A stretch of DNA of 6,190 bases, from the NCBI GenBank assembly GCA_964429265.1, contig CAYSBK010000146.1, positions 1 through 6,190 on the forward strand, given 5' to 3'. The notes beneath the pieces are model-generated. The model ran no database searches. It saw nothing but the letters and a program-made list of their open reading frames with translations, and had not been told where the DNA came from. Positions 1 to 6,190 of this stretch are shown here, in pieces. Origin of the DNA: CAYSBK01 sp964429265. GTDB taxonomy: Bacteria; Planctomycetota; Phycisphaerae; Sedimentisphaerales; Anaerobacaceae. The translations under genes and the position numbers were made by a program. How positions within the stretch are numbered: position 1 is the first letter of the stretch; the number at the start of each line of letters is the position of its first letter.

Positions 1-183
1 AGCCGGCGGCGCTCAGTACGCAATAACATAGTACTGGACCACATAAAAAAGTCTGCCGATGTGGCCTTTGCAAATTCACAGCAGGTCGATGCAGGTTCTG
101 CGTCCGGGCCGGTAGCGCTTCGACATCCCGTCGCTGACCCTCGTGGTTCACGCACCGGCGTTTCGGCTAATAAGATAATTTAA
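1..183 (+). CDS. C-terminal end of an unidentified protein (5' truncated)
   Basis: This is an open frame entering from the left edge and ending at TAA 181-183, giving 60 residues. The other two forward frames close within the first 35 bases, so this is the only forward frame that can be coding here. The visible part starts basic (SRRRSVRNN), continues with a short stretch that could be helical (IVLDHIKKSADVAFANSQQ), and ends in a Pro/Gly/Arg-rich tail (ALRHPVADPRGSRTG) that looks disordered. It carries no motif I recognise. It ends 27 bases before the polymerase gene on the same strand, so it is probably the preceding gene of the same polysaccharide operon. I assign no function. It could also be non-coding sequence that happens to be open, since 60 codons alone is modest evidence. 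Confidence 0.5.
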   Translation, partial: SRRRSVRNNIVLDHIKKSADVAFANSQQVDAGSASGPVALRHPVADPRGSRTGVSANKII

Positions 184-210
184 GTCCCCTTATATGTGTA
201 GCTTAAGCGA

Positions 211-1503
211 ATGATTTACGAAACTACCTTTCTTGTAACTTTGGCGCTGGCGGGTATGCTCCTCGTCGTTCCAAGGAAGTACTTCGTGCTGCCGTTCATC
301 CTGGGGACATGCTTTCTTCCGGCCGACCAGCGCATCATCATTGCCGACTTGGATTTCACCGTTCTGCGGATACTTGTGGTCGCCGGGGTGTTTCGCTTGT
401 GGCTGCGAAGGGAGATCAGGGCCATAAGACCGAACACGTTCGACAAGCTCCTGCTGGCGTGGGCAGTAACCGGCGCAGTGATATACGTGGCTCAGTGGCA
501 GGATACGAGGTCGTTCATCTACAAGTGCGGCGTTTTGTTCGATGTGCTCGGGATGTACTGGCTGTTTCGACAGAACATCAAGTCACTGGATGATATCGTT
601 TTGTCCTTCAAGGCTCTGGCCGGTTGTGCCTTGTTGCTGGTGCCGTTCGTGGCGGTTGAATGGGCAACGGGCAAGAATCCATTTGTGGCTCTCGGAACGG
701 TCGGCACCGCCGTCCGCGAGGGACATTACAGATGCCAGGCTTGTTTTCCGCACTCAATAATGCTTGGATTGTTCTGGGGGACGCTGTTGCCGGTTTTTGT
801 GGGACTTGCGGTGCGGCAAGAAAAGAAATTGTTTTATGTTGCTGCCTCTGCAGCCTGTGTTTTTATCGTGTCCAGCACTGCTTCAAGTACTCCCATAGGG
901 ACGTTGGTAGCGATAATGTTGCTGCTTCCGCTGTTTCCATACAGAAGATACGGTCGGCGGATAGCCTGGTTGATGTGCGGTTGTCTGGCTGGGCTGCATC
1001 TGGTAATGCAAGCGCCCGTGTGGCACCTGATTTCTCGCGTGAATATGGTGGGCGGCTCAACTGGCTGGCACCGCTACTTCCTGATTGACCAGGCCGTTAA
1101 GCACTTCAACGAGTGGGCGTTGCTTGGCACCCGGAATACTGCGCACTGGGGCCGGGGTTTGGGCGACATCACCAATCAGTATGTAGCCGAGGCCGTCAGC
1201 GGGGGACTGGTGACGCTCGTACTGTTCGTTTGTCTGATGATTTTTGCCGCCAAGATATTGGGTTCGTACTCGCTGCGATTGGCGTCGAAGGCAAACCAAT
1301 GGCTGATGTGGTGCATATGTGTGTCCGTCCTGGGACACTGTATCGCCTTTTTGGGAGTGGGCTATTTCGGACAGATACGGATGCTGCTGTATCTGATGTT
1401 TGGCATCGTGGCTGCGGTTTATGAGATGTCACATGCTTCGAAACGGCTTCCAACGCGTTCATACCGCAAGATACCGGATGGTGCAACTCTCTCAGTTGGT
1501 TAA
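211..1503 (+). CDS. Wzy/O-antigen-ligase-like membrane polysaccharide polymerase
   Basis: This is a polytopic inner-membrane protein of 430 residues, in the size range of Wzy polymerases and WaaL-type ligases. Hydrophobic segments are visible at about residues 5-20, 24-37, 48-65, 80-96, 104-120, 130-150, 182-201, 207-222, 229-243, 251-268, 332-350, 364-384 and 389-405, so roughly 10-12 spans are likely. A large loop at about 270-328 lies between the late spans, as in the family, and carries GSTGWHRYFLIDQ (282-294), LLGTRNTAHWGRG (304-316) and DITNQY (319-324) followed by a Gly-Gly-Leu. This matches the G-x-G...N-x-Y signature of the O-antigen polymerase/ligase domain. An earlier loop has Arg169, Arg174 and His181, the kind of residues proposed to contact the glycan or lipid diphosphate. 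The expected role is joining lipid-linked repeat units outside the cytoplasmic membrane; a ligase role cannot be excluded. ATG 211 is chosen because the first span begins at once, but no clear ribosome-binding site precedes it. Confidence 0.85.
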   Translation: MIYETTFLVTLALAGMLLVVPRKYFVLPFILGTCFLPADQRIIIADLDFTVLRILVVAGVFRLWLRREIRAIRPNTFDKLLLAWAVTGAVIYVAQWQDTRSFIYKCGVLFDVLGMYWLFRQNIKSLDDIVLSFKALAGCALLLVPFVAVEWATGKNPFVALGTVGTAVREGHYRCQACFPHSIMLGLFWGTLLPVFVGLAVRQEKKLFYVAASAACVFIVSSTASSTPIGTLVAIMLLLPLFPYRRYGRRIAWLMCGCLAGLHLVMQAPVWHLISRVNMVGGSTGWHRYFLIDQAVKHFNEWALLGTRNTAHWGRGLGDITNQYVAEAVSGGLVTLVLFVCLMIFAAKILGSYSLRLASKANQWLMWCICVSVLGHCIAFLGVGYFGQIRMLLYLMFGIVAAVYEMSHASKRLPTRSYRKIPDGATLSVG

Positions 1504-1518
1504 CAACGAACGATTTCT

Positions 1519-2697
1519 ATGCGCAAAATCACAGTTGTATACAGCTTTCCAATCCGGCTCGGCACTGCAGGGGTGGGCATGACCGCCTTTCATCAGGTGA
1601 AAGGACTGGCGGAACAGGGCTTGCGGGTTCACCTGTTCGCAGGTAGCTGTGAAAAACCGATAGACGGATTGGCCGGCCTGAGGCAAACGCTCGTTCCCTT
1701 GGGCGTCAAGGTGCCTATAAGCCTTCTCGGGACCAACAACAGTGCCAAACTGCATGACCGCATCGTGGCCGGGACACTGGCCCGGATTCATCGTAAATCG
1801 CCGATAGACGTCGTTCACTGCTGGCCGCTCGGCGCCGAGCAAACCCTGAGAGTTGCCCGCCGACTCGGCATAAAGACCTTTCTGGAGCGTCCCAATACGC
1901 ACACCCGTTATGCCTACAAGGTAGTGGCGGAAGAATGCAAGAAGCTCGGCATCAAGCTGCAAAAGTCCCACTCCCACAGGTACAATCCCAGGAGGCTTCA
2001 GCGAGAAGAAAGGGAGTATCAACTTGCGGATGTGCTTCTATGTCCATCGGAGTTCGTCGGCAGAACTTTCCTTTCCGAGGGCATAAGCCCACGAAAAATA
2101 GCCTATCATCAGTACGGCTTCGACCCGGAACGGTTCCACCCACCTGAAGACGGACGAACGCAAAGCAATAACACTTTTGATATGGCCTTCGTCGGTAACG
2201 GCGACCCGCGTAAAGGCTTGCACTATGCATTGCGGGCCTGGAGCAATTCTGCGGCAAAGCAAAAAGGCACGTTGTACGTATGCGGGAAATTGTTGCCTGC
2301 ATACAGGAAGCTGCTCGGAAAAATCCTGGACTCTCCCAACGTCAAGACTTTGGGTTATACCAACGATGTCAACTCGCTGCTGCGCCGATGCCGGGCGTTA
2401 GTTCTGCCGTCGGTCGAAGAAGGAAGCGCGCTGGTCACGTATGAAGCAAGAGCCTGCGGATGCGTGTTGCTTGTTTCGGACGCCTCGGGTGCACATTGCA
2501 CGCATATGTATGATGGTCTTGTTCATCCCGCAGGCGATGTTGCGACGCTTAAGGACCATATCGACCTGATTACTTCAGATGAACATACGTACGGACGTCT
2601 GCGCAGGAACAGTCTCTCCCAAGCCGCACAGTTCACCTGGGCGAAAGCCGCCGAGAGGCTGGTCGAAATATATCGGGACACGCTTGCCGAGAGGTAG
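1519..2697 (+). CDS. Glycosyltransferase, family 4 type (GT-B fold)
   Basis: This is a cytoplasmic or membrane-associated retaining glycosyltransferase of 392 residues, a typical length for family 4. The N-terminal Rossmann-like domain (about 1-200) opens with beta strand KITVVYSFP and a Gly-rich turn (GTAGVG), followed by a helix and RVHLFAG. The DVVHCWP strand and the LADVLLCPSEFV segment before the linker are also typical of the family. The C-terminal donor-binding domain begins with FVGNGDPRKG (224-233), where Lys232 fits the conserved basic residue that contacts the nucleotide diphosphate. The E-x7-E signature is present as Glu301 and Glu309 in EEGSALVTYEA, followed by GCVLLVSDASG. The substrate cannot be read from sequence. 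The gene lies 15 bases after the polymerase gene, and its stop codon sits inside the translation-start region of the pyruvyl transferase gene, so it is very likely in the same operon. ATG 1519 directly precedes the first beta strand, although no obvious Shine-Dalgarno sequence is seen. Confidence 0.9.
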   Translation: MRKITVVYSFPIRLGTAGVGMTAFHQVKGLAEQGLRVHLFAGSCEKPIDGLAGLRQTLVPLGVKVPISLLGTNNSAKLHDRIVAGTLARIHRKSPIDVVHCWPLGAEQTLRVARRLGIKTFLERPNTHTRYAYKVVAEECKKLGIKLQKSHSHRYNPRRLQREEREYQLADVLLCPSEFVGRTFLSEGISPRKIAYHQYGFDPERFHPPEDGRTQSNNTFDMAFVGNGDPRKGLHYALRAWSNSAAKQKGTLYVCGKLLPAYRKLLGKILDSPNVKTLGYTNDVNSLLRRCRALVLPSVEEGSALVTYEARACGCVLLVSDASGAHCTHMYDGLVHPAGDVATLKDHIDLITSDEHTYGRLRRNSLSQAAQFTWAKAAERLVEIYRDTLAER

Positions 2698-3643
2698 CCC
2701 CATTCAGATTTCGGAAACCACATCGCACGAAACGTCGCAAATTACCCGCGGGGAAAGTGCATTTTCTCGGCACTTGAAATCGCTGCGCGGCCACAGGGTA
2801 TATTTGGAGCCTCTGGCCGGAAACAACGGCGACGCTCTGATATTGCTGGGAATGAAGCATTTACTGGGCAAGGCAGGGCTGAGGATGGTTGCACGACCCG
2901 AACAGGCACAACACATTCTGATCAATGGCGGTGGTGCAATGAACGATATCTGGCGTGCCGGCCTGGACGTCATTGCGAGGTATCGCCGCAGGTATCCTTC
3001 GCTGCCGGTTACCGTCGGGCCGAGTTCGTATCGTTTCAACGGAATTGACTTCGGCGCGATATGTGACATAAGTACTGCACCACTGTTTCTTTTTGCTCGG
3101 GAACGCATCAGCGGTGCAATCGTTCGGCAAGAAGTACCCAGGCCGCACGTCAAAGTTATGGTCAGTCCCGATCTGGCGTTTGAGCTGGCCGATAGCGATT
3201 TCATACGCGAACTTTCCAGCAATTGCAATGAGCAGCACGTATTAATTGCGATGAGAAAAGACATAGAGGGTGCCACGAAGCTGCTGTCCAGAACCAGGGG
3301 CACGTGGCTGCCTCAAAGGCTCAGACGTCCGTTATCACGACTGAGGGACCGATTGACGGCATTGAAAAGCAGAGATGTGATCGGCGCGATCCTCGAGTCC
3401 GCAGCGCTTCCGAGGTCGATGCCGCGATTGTACAGGGACGTTTCCGTTTCCGTCAGTTTTGTGGAGTTCACCGAGGCGATTCGGAACGCCGCTCTGATAA
3501 TAACCGACAGGCTGCACATCGGCATCCTGGGATACTTGCTGGAGAAGCGCGTGGTCTTGCGCCCGGGGGCCTACCACAAGATTCGCGGTGTTTACGAATT
3601 GTCTATGTCCGGTCCTAACAGCCGAACCACGCTTATTGCTTGA
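2684..3643 (+). CDS. Polysaccharide pyruvyl transferase family protein
   Basis: This enzyme is expected to transfer pyruvate from phosphoenolpyruvate onto a sugar of the repeat unit, forming a ketal that adds negative charge. Family marks, numbered from TTG 2684, are GNNGDALI (46-53), the Gly-rich ILINGGGAMND (78-88), VGPSSYRF where many homologues have a PQS-like strand, FARERIS, the SPDLAFEL segment, an RKD element, and near the C-terminus TDRLHIGIL (274-282), the hallmark motif of this family. The region resembles the EpsI/EpsO type. The length from TTG is 319 residues. The only upstream ATG (2579) would overlap the preceding gene by 119 bases and would encode residues that look like an out-of-frame shadow. 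TTG 2684 is given as the conventional choice (14-base overlap with the previous gene). ATT 2702 with GAGAGG seven bases upstream (313 residues) and TTG 2774 are alternatives. The transferred group and acceptor sugar are unknown; pyruvate is inferred from the family. Confidence 0.85.
   Translation: MPRGSPIQISETTSHETSQITRGESAFSRHLKSLRGHRVYLEPLAGNNGDALILLGMKHLLGKAGLRMVARPEQAQHILINGGGAMNDIWRAGLDVIARYRRRYPSLPVTVGPSSYRFNGIDFGAICDISTAPLFLFARERISGAIVRQEVPRPHVKVMVSPDLAFELADSDFIRELSSNCNEQHVLIAMRKDIEGATKLLSRTRGTWLPQRLRRPLSRLRDRLTALKSRDVIGAILESAALPRSMPRLYRDVSVSVSFVEFTEAIRNAALIITDRLHIGILGYLLEKRVVLRPGAYHKIRGVYELSMSGPNSRTTLIA
2689..2694 (+). promoter_or_regulatory. Candidate ribosome-binding site (GAGAGG) for the pyruvyl transferase gene
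   Basis: GAGAGG overlaps the last two sense codons of the preceding glycosyltransferase gene, just before its TAG stop. It sits seven bases before ATT 2702, an ideal spacing for a rare ATT start. It lies downstream of TTG 2684 and so could not serve that start. It may simply be coding sequence for Glu-Arg, so it is suggestive rather than decisive. Confidence 0.35.
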
Positions 3644-3658
3644 GCCGATAACAGCATA

Positions 3659-4612
3659 ATGATAGATGTATCCGTGGTTATCGTAAGCTGGAACACGCGG
3701 GAGGTCCTACGCGATTGCCTCAAGTCACTATATGCAAATGCCGGTGAGATAACTTTTGAAGTCATAGTGGTTGATAACAACTCGGCTGACAATTCACTCG
3801 AAATGGTACGGTCCGAGTTTCCCGATGTCATAACCATCCGTAACCGTCAAAATCGAGGATTCGCCGCCGCCAGCAACCAGGGCATCGCGGCAGCGACAGG
3901 CAGATATGTGCTTCTGCTGAATAGCGACACAATCGTGCTGGAGGATGCAATAGCCAGGGCGGTGCGTTTCGCGGATGCCAATCCTGACGCAGCAGTGGTT
4001 GGCTGTCGCGTTCTCAATCCGGACCTCACATTGCAGCCGACGTGTTTTATGTTCCCGTCGATTCTGAACCTGCTTTTGTCGAGTACGTATCTCTACAAGC
4101 TGTTTCCCAGGAACAGGTTCTTTGGCCGTGAAAGAATGACGTGGTGGGAAAGGGACGCCGCAAGGCAGGTGGACGTGGTGACCGGCTGCTTTATGCTGGT
4201 AAGGCGACAGGCCATAGCACAAGTCGGCACGATGGATGAACGGTTCTTTATGTACGGCGAGGAAACCGATTGGTGTTACAGGTTCAAGCAGGCCGGCTGG
4301 AAAGTGCTGTTTACTCCTGATGCTCAGATTATTCACATTCACGGTGCCAGCAGCACACAGGTAAAACCACAAATGGTGCTGCAACTACGAGGTAGTATTC
4401 TGCTTTTTTTCAAGAAGCACAGAAGCCGGCCCGTTTATTGGCTGGCCTGTTTACTGGTAGCTGCCTTCTTTTTCCTGCGAATCTTCTACTGGCTGCCACG
4501 AGCAATGATTTCGAGTACCGGCGGCGATCAATATATGTGCACCGCCCGGACGTACGTCAGAGGTACGCTATACGCCTTGTCGGGCGGGTCGGGCTTGTGC
4601 GTGGAGCGATAA
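3659..4612 (+). CDS. Family 2 glycosyltransferase, rhamnosyltransferase-like, with C-terminal membrane segment
   Basis: This is an inverting GT-A enzyme of 317 residues. It begins with the classic strand VSVVIVSWN (4-12), then FEVIVVDNNSADNS (33-46), NRGFAAASNQGI (65-76) and LLLNSDT (85-91). The NSD triplet at 88-90 is the metal/nucleotide-binding DXD equivalent. VTGCFMLVRR (174-183) precedes MDERFFMYGEETDWCYR (192-208), where Glu201, Glu202 and Asp204 form the acceptor/catalytic-base region typical of rhamnosyltransferase-like (WbbL/RfbF-type) members. HIHGASS (226-232) is also a conserved family element. A strongly hydrophobic stretch at 259-279 probably anchors the enzyme to the inner membrane, near its lipid-linked acceptor. 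ATG 3659 is 15 bases after the previous stop and fits the domain start exactly; no strong Shine-Dalgarno is seen. Rhamnose as donor sugar is a family-level guess. A run of seven T at 4404-4410 lies inside the gene but the frame is intact. Confidence 0.92.
   Translation: MIDVSVVIVSWNTREVLRDCLKSLYANAGEITFEVIVVDNNSADNSLEMVRSEFPDVITIRNRQNRGFAAASNQGIAAATGRYVLLLNSDTIVLEDAIARAVRFADANPDAAVVGCRVLNPDLTLQPTCFMFPSILNLLLSSTYLYKLFPRNRFFGRERMTWWERDAARQVDVVTGCFMLVRRQAIAQVGTMDERFFMYGEETDWCYRFKQAGWKVLFTPDAQIIHIHGASSTQVKPQMVLQLRGSILLFFKKHRSRPVYWLACLLVAAFFFLRIFYWLPRAMISSTGGDQYMCTARTYVRGTLYALSGGSGLCVER
4603..4606 (+). promoter_or_regulatory. Candidate ribosome-binding site (GGAG) before CTG 4614
   Basis: GGAG lies seven bases before CTG 4614, the proposed start of the next gene, and ends three bases before the TAA stop (4610-4612) of the family-2 glycosyltransferase gene. 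Its position supports initiation at CTG, coupled to termination of the upstream gene. It also encodes part of the upstream C-terminus, so chance cannot be excluded. Confidence 0.4.
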
Positions 4613-4613
4613 T

Positions 4614-5786
4614 CTGAAACCCAGACGCGGACAATTTGATGTTCTCTGCTTCGGCGGAGAGGATTGGTGGTATCACAACAGGGGCCACACCGACTTTCAG
4701 CTTATGAAACGGTTCGCCGCAATGGGCACGGTTCTTTATATCAATTCGATTGTGACCCAGAAGCCGGACCTGAGCAGGGTCAGGACATTTACGCATAAAC
4801 TTATCCGCAAGTCCAGGAGCATATTCAAAGGCCTGCAAAAGGTCGACGGCGGTTTCTGGGTGTGTAGTCCATTTTCGATGCCGGTTCACCATATCGGCGG
4901 CGCCAGACGGATAAACGATGCTCTGTTATGGCGGCAGATAAATCACGCCTGCCGGAGATTGCGGTTTTCTGTTCCGATTGTGTGGGTGGCCTGTCCCACC
5001 GCCTGCAACCTGGCATTGAGACTGAATAAAAGAAGTCTGGTGTACCAGAGAACGGACCGATTCGAGGACTACCCCAACGTAGATGCTCAGATGATAATCG
5101 ATTGCGACCGAAGTCTGAAAACCTCTGCCGATGTAACATTGTTTGTCAACAGGGCCCTGTACGACCAGGAGCATAAACAGTGCAGAAGGGCCGTCTATCT
5201 GGACCAGGGCGTTGACTTTGATTTGTTCGCATCGGCGGAACAGAATCCAACGACACCTCCGGATATTGCCGGAATACGAAACCCGATAGTCGGCTATTTC
5301 GGTGCGATTGATGAGCATAAGTTCGACACGAGGTTGGTCGAAACGGCGGCAGAGAGACTACCCGGCGTGTCGTTTGTTCTGGTGGGAAGCGTTTCCATCG
5401 ATTGTTCACGCCTGGCCGCTAAAAAGAATGTCTATATGCTGGGACAAAAGCCTTACGAGCTGATACCGCACTACGGCAAGTTTTTTGACGTGGCCATTTG
5501 GCCGGCTCCAAAGAATCGCTGGACCGAGGTCGCCAATCCCATCAAGCTCAAAGAATACCTGTCACTTGGTAAGCCGGTTGTGTGTAGTTCTGCCTGTACT
5601 GAGCTCGCCGAATACTCCGACGTATTATACCAGGCCGACACGACCCAAGAGTTTGTGGAATCAATAAGACGGGCCATTGCTGAGGACGATTCCGAACGTA
5701 TTGAACGGCGGAAAGAACTTGCGAGAAAACACTCGTGGGACGCGAAGGCTCGCTCACTGCTGGAAGTATTGGCCCAATGCCACTGA
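4614..5786 (+). CDS. GT-B glycosyltransferase (family 4-like), probably starting at CTG
   Basis: This is a predicted cytoplasmic glycosyltransferase of 390 residues from CTG 4614. The N-terminus reads FDVLCFGGEDWWYHNRGH (8-25) and then QLMKRFAAMGTVLYINSI, a block that characterises a well-populated group of polysaccharide glycosyltransferases. The first in-frame ATG (4704, residue 31) would delete this block and leave 360 residues. No ATG, GTG or TTG occurs in frame between the TGA at 4506-4508 and that ATG, so the start is assigned to CTG 4614, one base after the upstream stop and seven bases after GGAG. Later features are VWVACPTA, LVYQRTDRFEDYP, the linker LDQGVDFDLF, the C-terminal domain start VGYFGAIDEHKFDTRLV (from about 226), and NPIKLKEYLSLGKPVV (308-323), the donor-binding helix region. 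Donor and acceptor sugars are unknown. The function is secure at family level; the start is the uncertain part. The 3' end overlaps the next gene by 10 bases. Confidence 0.88.
   Translation: MKPRRGQFDVLCFGGEDWWYHNRGHTDFQLMKRFAAMGTVLYINSIVTQKPDLSRVRTFTHKLIRKSRSIFKGLQKVDGGFWVCSPFSMPVHHIGGARRINDALLWRQINHACRRLRFSVPIVWVACPTACNLALRLNKRSLVYQRTDRFEDYPNVDAQMIIDCDRSLKTSADVTLFVNRALYDQEHKQCRRAVYLDQGVDFDLFASAEQNPTTPPDIAGIRNPIVGYFGAIDEHKFDTRLVETAAERLPGVSFVLVGSVSIDCSRLAAKKNVYMLGQKPYELIPHYGKFFDVAIWPAPKNRWTEVANPIKLKEYLSLGKPVVCSSACTELAEYSDVLYQADTTQEFVESIRRAIAEDDSERIERRKELARKHSWDAKARSLLEVLAQCH
5762..5766 (+). promoter_or_regulatory. Candidate ribosome-binding site (GGAAG) before ATG 5777
   Basis: GGAAG lies ten bases before ATG 5777, inside the end of the preceding glycosyltransferase gene. 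It favours ATG 5777 over the in-frame ATG 5804, which has no purine-rich motif at a suitable distance. Confidence 0.35.
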
Positions 5787-6190
5787 AACGCAAACACCTG
5801 CAAATGGAACCAGACAGAAAACTAAGGGTTTGCCTTGCCGCATCGGCCGGGGGGCATCTGACGCAGTTACTTGAACTGTCCTCTTGCTGGCGGCAATACG
5901 ACGTGTTCTGCGTTTCCACCAACGAGGTCGCCGTGACAAAACTCAGAGATTATCCCATAGTATACACTGTTGGCGAAGGCAATCGGAAACATCCGTTTCG
6001 ATGTCTTATGATTCTGCTGCGTTGTTTGTCGATAGCCCTCAGGCACCGCCCGCACGTGGTAATCAGCACGGGCGCAGCTCCTGCTTGTCTATTCTGTCTT
6101 GTAAGCAAGGCCCTGGGTTCAAGGATTGTATGGATAGACAGCATTGCCAACGTAGAGCGCTTGTCGCTGAGCGGCCGAATCATCAGGCCC
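5777..6190 (+). CDS. Alg14/PssD-like glycosyltransferase subunit (3' truncated)
   Basis: This is an open frame of 138 codons from ATG 5777 to the right edge without a stop. It shows the Alg14-type pattern: strand LRVCLAASAGGHLTQLLEL (16-34) with the Gly-Gly-His loop at 25-27, YDVFCVSTNE, then HRPHVVISTGAAPACL (91-106) with Ser97-Thr98-Gly99, and IVWIDSIANVERLSLSGRI, matching the usual 'E/D-S...R..S.SGR' segment. In bacteria such proteins (PssD/CpsF/EpsE types) act with a separate Alg13-like partner (PssE/CpsG type) to transfer a sugar to a lipid-linked acceptor. The Alg14-like part recruits the partner to the membrane, and the partner carries most of the donor site. The full family length is roughly 150-180 residues, so only a short C-terminus should be missing. 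The start overlaps the previous stop by 10 bases, a sign of translational coupling. ATG 5804 is an alternative start that still keeps all conserved parts. Confidence 0.85.
   Translation, partial: MPLKRKHLQMEPDRKLRVCLAASAGGHLTQLLELSSCWRQYDVFCVSTNEVAVTKLRDYPIVYTVGEGNRKHPFRCLMILLRCLSIALRHRPHVVISTGAAPACLFCLVSKALGSRIVWIDSIANVERLSLSGRIIRP

Noticed and set aside
14..36. Inverted repeat CAGTAC...GTACTG with an 11-base loop, a possible hairpin
   Set aside because: The stem is only six base pairs, has no T-run after it, and lies within the open frame of the leading partial gene. It is likely chance.
201..208. Perfect 8-base palindrome GCTTAAGC just before the polymerase start
   Set aside because: It is too short to call an operator or terminator without a second copy; none was noticed elsewhere in the window.
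150..210. A/T-rich stretch before the polymerase gene as a possible promoter
   Set aside because: There are TAAT/TAAGAT-like words, but no convincing -35 and -10 pair at proper spacing, and most of the stretch is within the preceding open frame.
1492..2022. 176-codon minus-strand open frame opposite the first GT-B gene
   Set aside because: It lies antisense to a well-supported glycosyltransferase and shows no domain or start signal of its own.
2704..3303. 199-codon open frame on the minus strand opposite the pyruvyl transferase gene
   Set aside because: It is antisense to a gene with clear family motifs, has no recognisable domain, and its composition looks like a shadow of the forward gene.
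4404..4410. Run of seven T in the family-2 glycosyltransferase gene as a possible slippage site
   Set aside because: The frame is intact through the run, the downstream membrane segment fits the family, and nothing suggests that a shifted product is used.
4509..4612. Overlapping open frames at the junction of the two glycosyltransferase genes, suggesting a frameshifted fusion protein
   Set aside because: Both proteins have complete domains with natural ends, no clear slippery sequence is seen in the overlap, and a separate start at CTG 4614 is the simpler explanation.

Overview
The window holds one tightly packed, single-strand (+) stretch of an exopolysaccharide, O-antigen or capsule biosynthesis locus. 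It contains five complete genes and two partial ones. In order they are: the C-terminal end of an unidentified protein (1-183), a Wzy/O-antigen-ligase-like membrane polymerase (211-1503), a family-4-type glycosyltransferase (1519-2697), a polysaccharide pyruvyl transferase family protein (about 2684-3643), a family-2 glycosyltransferase of the rhamnosyltransferase type with a C-terminal membrane segment (3659-4612), a second GT-B glycosyltransferase (about 4614-5786), and the first 138 residues of an Alg14/PssD-like glycosyltransferase subunit that runs off the right edge (5777-6190). Gaps are 27 bases or less, and the last junction overlaps by 10 bases. No terminator or internal promoter is evident, so one polycistronic transcript is the simplest reading.

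A likely division of labour, inferred from families, is as follows. The cytoplasmic glycosyltransferases add sugars to a lipid-linked repeat unit on the inner face of the membrane. The pyruvyl transferase adds a ketal-linked pyruvate (or a related group), which would make the polymer acidic. The Wzy-like protein polymerises the exported units on the outer side of the membrane. The Alg14-like protein normally needs an Alg13-like catalytic partner, which is expected just downstream. No initiating sugar-phosphate transferase, flippase, chain-length regulator or outer-membrane exporter lies in the window, so it is only part of the locus.

The organism cannot be named with certainty. Base composition is moderate (about half G+C by eye). 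ATG genes mostly lack a clear Shine-Dalgarno sequence. The polymerase and the second GT-B enzyme resemble variants I associate with Planctomycetota (Phycisphaerae-like) and other environmental Gram-negative lineages; this is a weak inference.

The most noteworthy feature is at two gene starts. The conserved N-terminus of the second GT-B enzyme begins upstream of its first ATG, and the only plausible nearby initiator is a CTG with a well-placed GGAG. The pyruvyl transferase likewise has no usable ATG, and its candidate starts are TTG or a rare ATT preceded by GAGAGG. Otherwise this is a recognisable polysaccharide locus, and I see no clear sign of a wholly new system.
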